Source: Roseiarcus sp963741845
GTDB lineage: Bacteria > Pseudomonadota > Alphaproteobacteria > Rhizobiales > Beijerinckiaceae
Direction of reading: 5' to 3'
NCBI GenBank assembly: GCA_963741845.1
Contig: CAVUJV010000033.1
Location: 124,001 to 188,000 of the forward strand
DNA: 64,000 bases
Under the pieces are notes generated by a model. It saw nothing but the letters and a program-made list of their open reading frames with translations. It made no database searches and had not been told where the DNA came from. How positions within the stretch are numbered: the stretch's first letter is position 1; each line of letters starts with the position of its first letter. The translations under genes and the position numbers were made by a program. Positions 29,487 to 37,985 of the stretch are shown piece after piece.

Positions 29487-30616
29487 TTGCGCGCCGAAGC
29501 CGAGCAACTTGTCGAATTCGATCAAGCAGTCCGCGGGACTGCTGAGGAGGCATCTTTGACGTCGACGCGGCGACGCGGCGGCTGGCCGAACTGAACGCAA
29601 AATCCGAGGACCCGTCTCTCTGGAATGATCCGGACGCCGCGCAGAAGCTGATGCGCGAGCGCACGATGCTCGAAGACCGCCTGGGCGCCCTCGCCAAGAT
29701 GGACCGGGATCTCGACGACGCGATCACGCTCGTCGAGCTTGGCGAGGCGGAGGGCGACGAGGCGACGGAAAACGAGGGGATCTCGGCGCTCAAGGTCCTG
29801 AAGGCCGACGGCGAGCGGCGCCAGCTCGAAGCGCTGCTCTCGGGCGAGGCCGACGCCAACGACACCTATCTCGAAGTCCATTCCGGCGCGGGCGGCACGG
29901 AAAGCGCCGACTGGGCGCGGATGCTCCTGCGCATGTACATCCGCTGGGCGGAGCGGCGGAAATTCGAGGTCGAGGTCATCGAAGAGACGGCCGGCGACGA
30001 AGCGGGCATCAAGTCCGCGACCCTCGTCGTCAAAGGCCACAACGCCCACGGCTGGCTCAAGACCGAGTCGGGCGTGCACCGGCTGGTGCGGATCTCGCCC
30101 TTCGATTCGAACGCGCGCCGCCACACGAGCTTCGCGTCGGTCTGGGTCTATCCGGTCGTCGACGACCGCATCCAGATCGACGTCAGCGAAGGCGACTGCC
30201 GCATCGACACGTATCGCGCGAGCGGAGCCGGCGGGCAGCACGTCAACAAGACCGAATTGGCGGTGCGCATCACCCATATCCCGACCGGCATCGTGGTCGC
30301 CTGCCAGTCGGAGCGCTCGCAGCACAAGAACCGCGCGACGGCGTGGAACATGCTGCGCGCCCGGCTCTACGAGCGCGAGCTCGAAATGCGCGAGGAGAAG
30401 GCCAACGCCGACGCGGCCTCCAAGACCGACATCGGCTGGGGCCACCAGATCCGCTCCTACGTTCTGCAGCCCTATCAGATGGTGAAGGACCTGCGCACCG
30501 GCCACGTCTCGGGCACGCCCGACGATGTGCTCGACGGCGACCTCGATCCGTTCATGGAGGCCTCGCTCGCCCAGCGTCTGTCGGGCCGGACGGTCGTGGT
30601 GGAGGACGTGGATTAG
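29487..30616 (+). CDS. prfB: Peptide chain release factor 2 with programmed +1 frameshift
   Basis: RF2, about 376 residues, ends translation at UGA and UAA. The main part has the catalytic GGQ in SGAGGQHVNKTE and the HSGAGGTESADWA domain-2 start. Upstream, GGACTGCTGAGGAGGCATCT leads into CTTTGAC: the zero frame stops at TGA (29557) and the +1 frame continues DVDAATRRLAELNAKSEDPSLWND, the usual RF2 sequence. The N-terminus is probably the TTG at 29487 (LRAEAEQLVE…), matching the MRAEAE start of relatives, but it is one base out of frame with IKQSAGLLRRHL. An extra T near 29516, in GAATTC, would explain this; so the first 12 codons are tentative. Confidence 0.93.
29545..29560 (+). promoter_or_regulatory. 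RF2 programmed +1 frameshift signal
   Basis: AGGAGG-CAT-CTT-TGA-C matches the classical autoregulatory site: a Shine-Dalgarno-like AGGAGG three bases before the slippery CTT, and a TGA followed by C, a poor stop context. When RF2 is scarce, ribosomes slip forward one base and make RF2. Confidence 0.92.
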
Positions 30617-31186
30617 GGCGCCTGACCGTGGCGCGCGAGCCTCGGCAGCATGCGCCGGAGCACGTCGTCCCTGTCGATGAAGGCGTGCTTCAGCGCCCCC
30701 GCCACATGGAGCGCGACGAGCCCCGCGATCGCAAGCGCCGCGAGCCAGTGGGCGAGCGTCGCAGCAGCGAACGTCGCGGCGTTCGGCGCGGCGATATTCG
30801 GCACGACGAAAAGGCCGAAGAAGCGCGTCGGGATCGGCAGCGGCGATGTGGAGACGATGAGCCAGCCGCTTCCGATCGCGACGAGCGTGATGGCGTAGAG
30901 CAGCGCCTGCACGCCCGCCGAGAGCCGCCGCTCCCACGGCGGCGAGCGAGGCTTCGGCGGAGCAAGCGTAGCAGCCCGCGCCGCGAGCCTTGCGAGCGTC
31001 ACGGCAAGCGCCGCGAAGCCAAGCGACTTGTGCCATTGGAAGAGGTCGAAGGTCGTCGCGGCGGAAAAGCCAGCCATGGACCATCAGCCAGCCGTGGGCG
31101 AGAAGCTCAAGCATGAGCGCCGCGCCGATCCAGTGAAGCGCGATCACGCCGCCGCTCCAGCGCGCCGGCCGAGCCGCGAATGTCAA
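30613..31186 (-). CDS. Cytochrome b561-type membrane protein, frameshifted
   Basis: A four-helix di-heme b561 protein (CybB type) of about 190 residues. Candidate heme histidines are seen in GGVIALHWIGAALML, FQWHKSLGFAAL, AHWLAALAI and LVALHVAGALKHAFIDRDDVL. The N-terminal helix lies in one frame, and the rest from GFSAATTFDLFQWHKS in the next; removing one base near 31070-31078 joins them. The likely start is a TTG at 31186 whose bases overlap the TGA of the yceI gene, so the two are translationally coupled. CybB–YceI pairs are common and may work together in quinone or lipid-linked redox chemistry. Its stop overlaps the stop of convergent prfB by 4 bases. Confidence 0.85.
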
Positions 31187-31776
31187 AGCGCGGCCGCCTC
31201 GCTCGAAATGCGCAGCTCGACGTCCCGCGAGACGAGCGGGAATCCGGAGTTCATGCCGAAGGCGAGCCGGTCGATTTCCGCCTGGGCCTCGAAGCCGAAT
31301 CGCTGGCCCTTGGCCGCCGGCAGACGCTTGACCGCGACATCGACGCTGAGCGGCTTCGTCACCCCGAGCAGCGTCAGATCGCCCGACACCCTGAGGGAAT
31401 GGTCGTTCAGCTTCTGCACCGAGGTCGAGACGAAGTCGATCGAGGGATAGCGCTGAGCGTCGAGGAACGCAGCCGAGCGCAGATAGTCGCCGAAAGAGGC
31501 CGAGCCTACGTCCACCGAGCCGGACTTCACATGAAAGGCGACGCTGCTCTTTTCCGGGTGGTCGAGGTTGATCGCGATTCTGCCCTCGAACTGCCTGAAC
31601 GCGCCGTCCGTCTTCGGATAACCGACCGCATCGATTGAAAATGCGATTTCGGTATGCGCGGGGTCGATCCGCCATTGGGCGCTGCCGGGCGAAGCCGCAT
31701 GGGCCGCCGCCGTCGCCGCGAACGCGAGCGCTGTCCACAAACCGAGAGTTCCGATCGCCTTCCCGCCTGCCTTCAT
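31183..31776 (-). CDS. YceI family periplasmic protein
   Basis: A 197-residue secreted protein with a signal peptide (MKAGGKAIGTLGLWTALAFA…AHA) and a YceI lipocalin-like barrel: WRIDPAHTEIAFSIDAVGY at the start, DHPEKSSVAFHVKSGSVDVG, the family motif LRSAAFLDAQRYPSIDFVST, and LTLLGVTKPLSVDV. The family binds isoprenoid lipids such as polyprenyl chains or quinones in the periplasm. It is the first gene of a pair with cytochrome b561. Confidence 0.93.
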   Translation of the reverse strand: MKAGGKAIGTLGLWTALAFAATAAAHAASPGSAQWRIDPAHTEIAFSIDAVGYPKTDGAFRQFEGRIAINLDHPEKSSVAFHVKSGSVDVGSASFGDYLRSAAFLDAQRYPSIDFVSTSVQKLNDHSLRVSGDLTLLGVTKPLSVDVAVKRLPAAKGQRFGFEAQAEIDRLAFGMNSGFPLVSRDVELRISSEAAAL

Positions 31777-31867
31777 GGCTGGCCTCCAATGTTCCGCATC
31801 ATCGGAAACAACAGACGAAGCGGCGAATCTATTCGGCGAAAAAGGCGACGGCGTGAACGCTTCTGCC

Positions 31868-33319
31868 TCAACTCTTCATTCGCGTCATGAACTGGACGAT
31901 GCGCCTCGAAACTGCGCCATAGGGCGGCTGCAGAAAAAGCTGCACCGTGGAGATGCGCGCCTGCTTGAACACGGGCCTCAGCTTCGAGAAGGCCTCGAAA
32001 CCCTCGCGCCCGTGATAGTGCCCCATGCCGCTCGCGCCGACGCCGCCGAAGGGCAGGTCGTGCTGCGCGACGTGCTGGATGACATCGTTGACCGTCACGC
32101 CGCCCGAGCGCGTATGCGCGATGTAGAAGTCGCACGTCGCATGGTCGTGGCTGAACGGATAGATCGCGAGCGGCCGGTCCTGCGCGTTGATCGCCTCGAC
32201 CACTTCCTCCGGCTTGTCGTAGGGAAGGATCGGCAGGATGGGCCCGAAGATCTCCCGCCGCATGACCTCCATCTCGCGCGTGGCGTTGAGCACGATATGC
32301 GGCGCGAATTTGCGCTGCGCGGCGTCCGGATTCTGTCCTTCGGCGAGATTGACGAGCGTCGCGCCTTTGTCCCGCGCGTCCTCAAGCGTGCGCGTGAGGC
32401 GGTCGAAGGCGCGCTGGTCGATGATGGCGGTGAAGTCGCGCCGGTTGATGTCGGGATAGCGCTTCGCGAAGAGCTTGCGGCAATGATCGACGAAGGCGGC
32501 CTCGGAGCCGCGCGGCAGGAAGACGTGATCGACGGCGAGGCACACCTGTCCCGCGTTGAAGGTCTTGCCCCACAGAATGCGCTCGGCGGCGGTCTTCAGC
32601 GGGAAGTCGGGCGCGACGATCGCCGGGCATTTGCCGCCAAGTTCGAGCGTGACCGGGGTGAGGTTGCGCGCGGCGTTCGCCATGACAGCGCGGCCCGTCG
32701 CGCCTGAGCCCGTGAACAGCAGATGGTCGAAGGGCAGGGCGGAGAAGGCCGGCCCTCGGCCGCTCCCGTCCGCGAAGAAGGCGAGTTTGTCGGCCGGAAA
32801 GTAATTGGGCGCGATCTCGATGAGCGTCTCGGCCAGTCGCTCGGAATTCTCCGACATCTTCACCATAGCGCGGTTGCCCGCCGCCAGGATGCTGACGAGC
32901 GGCGAGAAGCTCAGCATCAGCGGGAAGTTCCAGGGCACGATCACGCCAACCACCCCGAGCGGCTGCGGGATCACCCAGTTCTGCGCGCCGGGGAAGGTGG
33001 TCAGCCGGTCGACGCGGCGCCGGCTCGGTTTCATCCACCGCCTGAGCCGCTTCTTCGCGTCGTGAATTCCGTCGAGGACGGGGAAAATCTCGGCGAAGCG
33101 CGTCTCGAATTCGCTGCGGACCCCATAGTCCGCGTTCACGGCGGAGACGAGCCGGTCCTGGTTTTCGACGATAAGGCGCCTCAGCGCGTCGAGGTCGGCC
33201 AGGCGGTCGGCGCGGCTCGGACCCGGCGCCTTCAGGAAGGCCGCGCGCTGCGCATCGAGGCAGGCCTGAAATTCGGCCGGGATCGCGACATCGGCGGGAG
33301 GAAAGACGGGCGCGTTCAT
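31868..33319 (-). CDS. Coniferyl aldehyde dehydrogenase-like aldehyde dehydrogenase
   Basis: A 483-residue NAD(P)-dependent aldehyde dehydrogenase. Catalytic residues are visible: N131 in VPWNFPL, E226 in TLELGGK and C260 in NAGQVCLAVDH; FTGSGATGRAVM is the cofactor loop. The chain is shorter than classical ALDH and ends with GHYHGREGFEAFSKLRPV, as in the coniferyl aldehyde dehydrogenase (CalB) and fatty aldehyde dehydrogenase (class 3) group. The likely reaction is oxidation of an aromatic or long-chain aldehyde to the acid. No promoter or partner gene is obvious. Confidence 0.88.
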   Translation of the reverse strand: MNAPVFPPADVAIPAEFQACLDAQRAAFLKAPGPSRADRLADLDALRRLIVENQDRLVSAVNADYGVRSEFETRFAEIFPVLDGIHDAKKRLRRWMKPSRRRVDRLTTFPGAQNWVIPQPLGVVGVIVPWNFPLMLSFSPLVSILAAGNRAMVKMSENSERLAETLIEIAPNYFPADKLAFFADGSGRGPAFSALPFDHLLFTGSGATGRAVMANAARNLTPVTLELGGKCPAIVAPDFPLKTAAERILWGKTFNAGQVCLAVDHVFLPRGSEAAFVDHCRKLFAKRYPDINRRDFTAIIDQRAFDRLTRTLEDARDKGATLVNLAEGQNPDAAQRKFAPHIVLNATREMEVMRREIFGPILPILPYDKPEEVVEAINAQDRPLAIYPFSHDHATCDFYIAHTRSGGVTVNDVIQHVAQHDLPFGGVGASGMGHYHGREGFEAFSKLRPVFKQARISTVQLFLQPPYGAVSRRIVQFMTRMKS

Positions 33320-33770
33320 CGGCGGGCTGTTCCTCTCGGGAGAAGTATCCAGACTTAATAAGGAAAATCTGGCGGATTAAGGATCAAACGCGGGGAGTCC
33401 GCAAAAGGCTCCGGAAGACGCCGCCCGCTCGACGCCAGAACGGTCAACCGGCGCCGGATCGGGCGATGAAAGGGCGCGCCGGGCGGGCTGTTTTAGCGTT
33501 CCGATTCGTTCGATTTCAATGGCTTAACCTCGATTTTAGCGTCACGTCGCGCGTCTCGGGGCTTTCGCCTCCACCTCCTTGGCCGCGCTTGCGTGGCTGA
33601 TTTGAAGTATGAGGCCGACCGCCCGATCCGACAAGAAAATGTCGATTCCCGCGCGCGACGCTTGCGCGACCGCGCGCTTGCAGGGCCTTTCGGGCGCGGC
33701 CTATAGGAGAGGAAAGGTCCTCTTGCCCCGAGCGGGCGGAAGCCCCAAATTCCGGACAGAAGTTTCTCTC
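33320..33770. other. Intergenic region before cobT
   Basis: These 451 bases separate the divergent aldehyde dehydrogenase and cobT genes. The frame of cobT is open through the last 160 bases, but that stretch is arginine-rich and lacks the CobT N-terminus. I looked for cobS and for a cobalamin riboswitch and saw neither. AT-rich patches at 33350-33365 and 33490-33540 may be promoters. Confidence 0.5.
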
Positions 33771-35699
33771 ATGTCATCTGTCGACATCAAGCCGAGCAGC
33801 AATCGCAGGCCCGGGTCCAAGCCGGACGCGCCGAACGAGCCGTTCAAGCGCGCGCTCGCCTCGTGCACGCGCGCCATGGCGAAGCATCCGGAAATGGAAA
33901 TCTCCTTCTCCGCGGACAAGCCCGGCCTTGTGACCGGACCGGAAGGTCCGAAGGCGCGCCTGCCCGAGCCGCCGCGCAAGCCCAATCCGCGCGAAGCCGC
34001 CATCATTCGCGGACAGGCGGACGCTTACGCGCTGCGCATCGCCTGCCACAACGAGGCGGTGCATCGCCGCCACGCGCCCCATAACCCGTCGGCGCGCTCG
34101 CTGTTCGACGCGGTGGAGCAGGCGCGGGTCGAGGCGATCGGCGCGCGCCGCATGGAGGGCGTCGCAAACAACCTCACGGCGATGCTGGACGACCGCTACC
34201 ATCGCAGCCCCTTCGCCGAAGCGCGGTCGCGCGAAGACGCTCCGATGGAGGACGCGGTCGCGATGATCGCGCGGGAGCGCCTCACCGGCCTCAAGCCTCC
34301 GGCCGGCGCCGAACGCCTCACCGACCTCTGGCGCTCCTTCGTCGAGGAAAAGGCCGGCGGAGACCTCGACAAGCTCGCCGACGCGATCCTCGACCAGCGC
34401 GCCTACGCCAGGCTGACGCAGAAGCTGCTCACCTCCCTTGGGCTTTCGAGCGAGTTGGACGCGCAGACCGACGAGGACGAGCAGGACGACGAGAACCAGC
34501 CGCCCGACGAACCGGATGAGGCGGAGGGCGAGGGCGAGCAGCAGGAGTCCGAGGACTCGATGCAGCGCGAAGCCGCCGACGAATCCTCGGACGACGCCGA
34601 CGAAGGCGCGATGGACACGGTCGAAGCGCCGTCGTCCGAACTCGAGGACGAGGGGGAGGCGGGCGACGCGGAGGAGGCGGTCGAGAACCGTCCGCCGCAG
34701 TCGAATTCGCAGGAGCGGCGCGGCTCCGACTACAAGGCCTTCACGACGAAGTACGACGAGACCGTCGGCGCCGACGAGCTCTGCGAGCCCGAGGAATTGC
34801 AGCGCCTGCGCGAATATCTCGACAAGCAGCTGCAGAACCTTTCGTCCGTCGTCGCGCGGCTCGCCAACCGCCTGCAGCGGCGCCTGATGGCGCAGCAGAA
34901 CCGCTCGTGGGAGTTCGACCTCGAAGAAGGCACGCTCGACACGGCGCGGCTGCCGCGCATCATCATCGATCCGCAGCAGCCCCTGTCCTTCAAGCGCGAG
35001 AAGGACATGCAGTTCCGGGACACGGCGGTGACGCTGCTCATCGACAATTCCGGCTCGATGCGCGGGCGCCCGATCACGGTCGCCGCGACCTGCGCCGACA
35101 TTCTCGCGCGTACGCTCGAACGCTGCGGCGTCAAGGTCGAGATCCTCGGCTTCACGACGCGCGCGTGGAAGGGCGGACAATCGCGCGAAGCCTGGCTGCA
35201 GGCCGGCAAGCCCGCGAATCCCGGCAGGCTCAACGATCTGCGCCATCTGATCTACAAGTCCGCCGACGCTCCCTGGCGCCGGGCGCGCAAGAACCTCGGG
35301 CTCATGATGCGCGAGGGGCTGCTCAAGGAGAACATCGACGGCGAGGCGCTGCAATGGGCGCACGACCGCCTGCTCGGCCGGCCCGAGTTGCGCAAGATCC
35401 TGATGATGATCTCGGACGGCGCGCCGGTCGACGATTCGACGTTGTCGGTCAATCCCGGCAATTATCTCGAGCGGCATCTCAGGCAGGTGATCGAGGAGAT
35501 CGAGACGCGCTCGCCGGTCGAGCTGATCGCGATCGGCATCGGGCACGACGTGACGCGCTACTATCGCCGCGCGGTGACGATCGTCGATGCGGAAGAGCTC
35601 GGCGGCGCCATGACCGAAAAGCTCGCCGAACTGTTCGAGGAGAACGCCGCGCCGAAGCCGGTGAAGCCCGAGCCGAAGCGAGGCCGCCGCGCGGCCTGA
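33771..35699 (+). CDS. cobT: Aerobic cobaltochelatase subunit CobT
   Basis: A 642-residue CobT, which with CobS (AAA+ ATPase) and CobN inserts cobalt into hydrogenobyrinate diamide in aerobic B12 synthesis. The N-terminal part (PFKRALASCTRAMAKHPEME) is typical. The middle is a highly acidic Asp/Glu stretch (residues about 220-320), and the C-terminal von Willebrand A domain has the metal site D425-NSGS. The start at 33771 gives the usual N-terminus. cobS normally lies just upstream but is absent here. The stop is 19 bases from the next gene, so the two may share a transcript. Confidence 0.94.
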   Translation: MSSVDIKPSSNRRPGSKPDAPNEPFKRALASCTRAMAKHPEMEISFSADKPGLVTGPEGPKARLPEPPRKPNPREAAIIRGQADAYALRIACHNEAVHRRHAPHNPSARSLFDAVEQARVEAIGARRMEGVANNLTAMLDDRYHRSPFAEARSREDAPMEDAVAMIARERLTGLKPPAGAERLTDLWRSFVEEKAGGDLDKLADAILDQRAYARLTQKLLTSLGLSSELDAQTDEDEQDDENQPPDEPDEAEGEGEQQESEDSMQREAADESSDDADEGAMDTVEAPSSELEDEGEAGDAEEAVENRPPQSNSQERRGSDYKAFTTKYDETVGADELCEPEELQRLREYLDKQLQNLSSVVARLANRLQRRLMAQQNRSWEFDLEEGTLDTARLPRIIIDPQQPLSFKREKDMQFRDTAVTLLIDNSGSMRGRPITVAATCADILARTLERCGVKVEILGFTTRAWKGGQSREAWLQAGKPANPGRLNDLRHLIYKSADAPWRRARKNLGLMMREGLLKENIDGEALQWAHDRLLGRPELRKILMMISDGAPVDDSTLSVNPGNYLERHLRQVIEEIETRSPVELIAIGIGHDVTRYYRRAVTIVDAEELGGAMTEKLAELFEENAAPKPVKPEPKRGRRAA

Positions 35700-35718
35700 G
35701 GCGAAGGGAGGACGTCCC

Positions 35719-37353
35719 ATGACCCGACGCGCCCGCGACGTGCTGCTCGACGTTCTGCGGGACGAGAAGGTCACGCATATCTTCGGCAATCCCGGCTCGA
35801 CCGAGATGCCGCTGATGGACGCGCTCGTCGACGCGCCGGACATCACTTACGTGCTCGGCCTTCAGGAAGCGACGGCGGTCGGCATGGCCGACGGCTGGGC
35901 GCTGGCCACGGGCCGCGCCGCCTTCGTCAACCTTCATGCGATGGGAGGGCTCGGCAACGCCATGGGCGTGCTCGTCGCCTCCAAGGCGAGCGAGACGCCG
36001 CTGGTCGTCACGGCCGGGCAGCAGGACACGCGCCACCTCATGACGGAGCCCTGGCTCTCGGGCGACCTTGTCGCGCTCGCGGCGCCGGTGACGAAGTGGG
36101 CGAAGGAGCTGCGGCGCGGCGAGGACGTCGGCCACGCGCTGCGGCGGGCCTTCGAGATCGCGCGCACGCCGCCGTGCGGGCCGGTCTTCCTGTCTTTGCC
36201 GATGGATATTCTCGATCAGGAGGTCGACGGGCGCGTCCCCGCCGCCTCCCAGCCGCCTCGCCTCGGATCGTCGGTCGCCTCCGGTCGCCTCGCCGAGCGG
36301 TTGGCGGCGCTCGACCCGGACAAGGCCGCGATCCTGGTCGGCGACGACGCGCCGGCTTCCGCGAGCGCGGGCCTTGTCGCGCTTGCGGAGGCGGGCGGCT
36401 TTCCGGTCTGGGGCGCGCAGATCACCTCGCGGGCCGCGTTCCCTTCGGATCACCCGTGCTGGGCTGGCGTGATGAAGCCCGATTTCGCGGTGATGCGCGC
36501 GCATCTCGAAGGGCTCGACGCTGTCGTGATCGTGGGCGGCCGGGCCTTCGTCGCCTATCCGTATCGCGCCGTCGAGCCGGTTCCGGAGGGCGTCGAGGTG
36601 CTGCATGTCGACGACAATCCGGAAGCCTTCGGGCGCGAGCACGCGGCCTCCATGGCTCTGCTCGGGGATATTGGCGAGACGCTGGAGGCTGCGGCCGAAA
36701 AGCTCCGGACGCTGGTGGACCAATCGAAGGTCGCCGCGCGTCTCGACGAGCGAGGAAAGCGCAAGCGCGAAGCGGCCGAGGCGCTGCGGCGCGAGATCCT
36801 GACCGAGACCGGAGACGTGCTCTCCCCGGACGCGGCGGTGCTCTCGGTGCTGGACGCTTTGCCGGAGGGCGCGCTGATCGCGAACGATTCCGCGGCGACC
36901 TTCGGGCGCGTGCAGGAGCTGATGACGACGGAGCCCGGCCGCTATTTCTTCGCCCGAGGGGGCGTGCTCGGCTGCTCCATGCCCGCCGCGGTCGGGGCGG
37001 CTCTGACGCGTTCGGACTGGACCGTCTCCTTCGTCGGCGATGGAGGCGCGATGTATTCGCCGCAGGCGCTCTGGAGCGCCGCGCGCTACAGGGCGAGGGT
37101 GATCTTCTTCGTGTTCAACAATCGCCGCTACGGCGTGTTGCAGAATGTCGCGAAGGGCCTCGGCTACGACAACGCGGTCGCGGGCCGCTTCGTCGGCATG
37201 GACATCGTCGATCCGGCGATCGACTTCCAGGCGCTTTCCGCCTCGATGGGCGTGCCCTCGACCCGCGCCAACAATCGCAAGGCGATCGCCGCGGCGGTCG
37301 AGGAGGCGCTCGGCCGCGACGGGCCGTCGCTGATCGAGATCGCGGTGCGGTGA
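35719..37353 (+). CDS. Thiamine diphosphate enzyme, benzoylformate decarboxylase-like
   Basis: A 544-residue ThDP enzyme of the acetolactate synthase/benzoylformate decarboxylase group. FGNPGSTEMP and the cofactor glutamate E50 in LGLQEA are at the N-terminus, H73 in NLHAMGG matches the active-site His of benzoylformate decarboxylase, and the ThDP motif runs from VGDGGAMYS to FNNRRYG. The order is closer to MdlC than to acetolactate synthase, as no FAD-type linker is evident. The probable reaction is decarboxylation of a 2-oxo acid to an aldehyde. It follows cobT after 19 bases. Confidence 0.85.
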   Translation: MTRRARDVLLDVLRDEKVTHIFGNPGSTEMPLMDALVDAPDITYVLGLQEATAVGMADGWALATGRAAFVNLHAMGGLGNAMGVLVASKASETPLVVTAGQQDTRHLMTEPWLSGDLVALAAPVTKWAKELRRGEDVGHALRRAFEIARTPPCGPVFLSLPMDILDQEVDGRVPAASQPPRLGSSVASGRLAERLAALDPDKAAILVGDDAPASASAGLVALAEAGGFPVWGAQITSRAAFPSDHPCWAGVMKPDFAVMRAHLEGLDAVVIVGGRAFVAYPYRAVEPVPEGVEVLHVDDNPEAFGREHAASMALLGDIGETLEAAAEKLRTLVDQSKVAARLDERGKRKREAAEALRREILTETGDVLSPDAAVLSVLDALPEGALIANDSAATFGRVQELMTTEPGRYFFARGGVLGCSMPAAVGAALTRSDWTVSFVGDGGAMYSPQALWSAARYRARVIFFVFNNRRYGVLQNVAKGLGYDNAVAGRFVGMDIVDPAIDFQALSASMGVPSTRANNRKAIAAAVEEALGRDGPSLIEIAVR

Positions 37354-37399
37354 CGCCCTCAGTGCTTGCGGTTGGAGGTTAATAAGGGAGACGAGCGTT

Positions 37400-37948
37400 A
37401 TGCGAAACCTTGCACTCGCCGGCGGTGTGGCCCTCACGCTTCTTGGGATGACCTCTGCCGACGCCAAAGTCCTCGACTTCAAGTTTTCCTTCTCGGACAA
37501 CGGCTCCCAGGGCTTTATCTTCGAGACGCCGGGGACCGTGACCGGAGAGATTATCGGCCTGATTGACAACGCGACGTCGGCGGCGACTGCCGTCTTCATC
37601 GACAGCGCTCCCGCGGCGCTGGGTTTCAGCCTTGCGACGCCGTACGACACGACCCAGAACGGTTACGTGGTCAGCAACAGCTTTACGGTATCGAATGGCC
37701 GCATTGTCGCCGATTCCTATGATGTGAACGGCGCCGTCGCGCTTATTTTCGCGTTGGGCGGGTCCGTTAACTATGTGGAAGGCCCGACGGGTCGCACCAC
37801 CGGGAATTTCGACGGGCTGGCCGGGGTTACATTCACCGCGGTCCCGGAGAATTCCACCTGGGTTCTTGCGCTGGTCGGCTTCGCGGGCGTGGGCCTTGTC
37901 TCCTGTCGTCGAGCGAGGCAACGCGAAGGGCTGCCCGCCGGCGTCTGA
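37400..37948 (+). CDS. PEP-CTERM-type exported protein
   Basis: A 182-residue secreted protein with a signal peptide (MRNLALAGGVALTLLGMTSADA, cleavage near residue 22) and a C-terminal sorting signal: VPENSTW, a hydrophobic helix (VLALVGFAGVGLV) and a basic tail (CRRARQR). This is the PEP-CTERM layout recognised by exosortases, which process proteins for export with exopolysaccharide. The middle (about residues 25-150) is beta-rich, low in charge and unrecognised. GGGAG lies 9 bases before the start. No exosortase is in the window, so the partner must lie elsewhere. Confidence 0.82.
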   Translation: MRNLALAGGVALTLLGMTSADAKVLDFKFSFSDNGSQGFIFETPGTVTGEIIGLIDNATSAATAVFIDSAPAALGFSLATPYDTTQNGYVVSNSFTVSNGRIVADSYDVNGAVALIFALGGSVNYVEGPTGRTTGNFDGLAGVTFTAVPENSTWVLALVGFAGVGLVSCRRARQREGLPAGV

Positions 37949-37985
37949 CGCCCGCAGCGGACTCCCGTAATCGTGCGAGCGGGCG

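Noticed and set aside
24675..29600. A single 1641-codon frame covering most of lhr
   Set aside because: It mixes shadow sequence at both ends with the true helicase frame in the middle; the gene is 24839-29266 with three frame breaks.
33320..33770. Cobalamin riboswitch before cobT
   Set aside because: I looked for a B12-box-like core and paired arms and saw none.
37949..37985. CGCCCGC…GCGGGCG hairpin between the PEP-CTERM and Rieske genes as a terminator
   Set aside because: The loop is about 20 bases and no T run follows on either strand.
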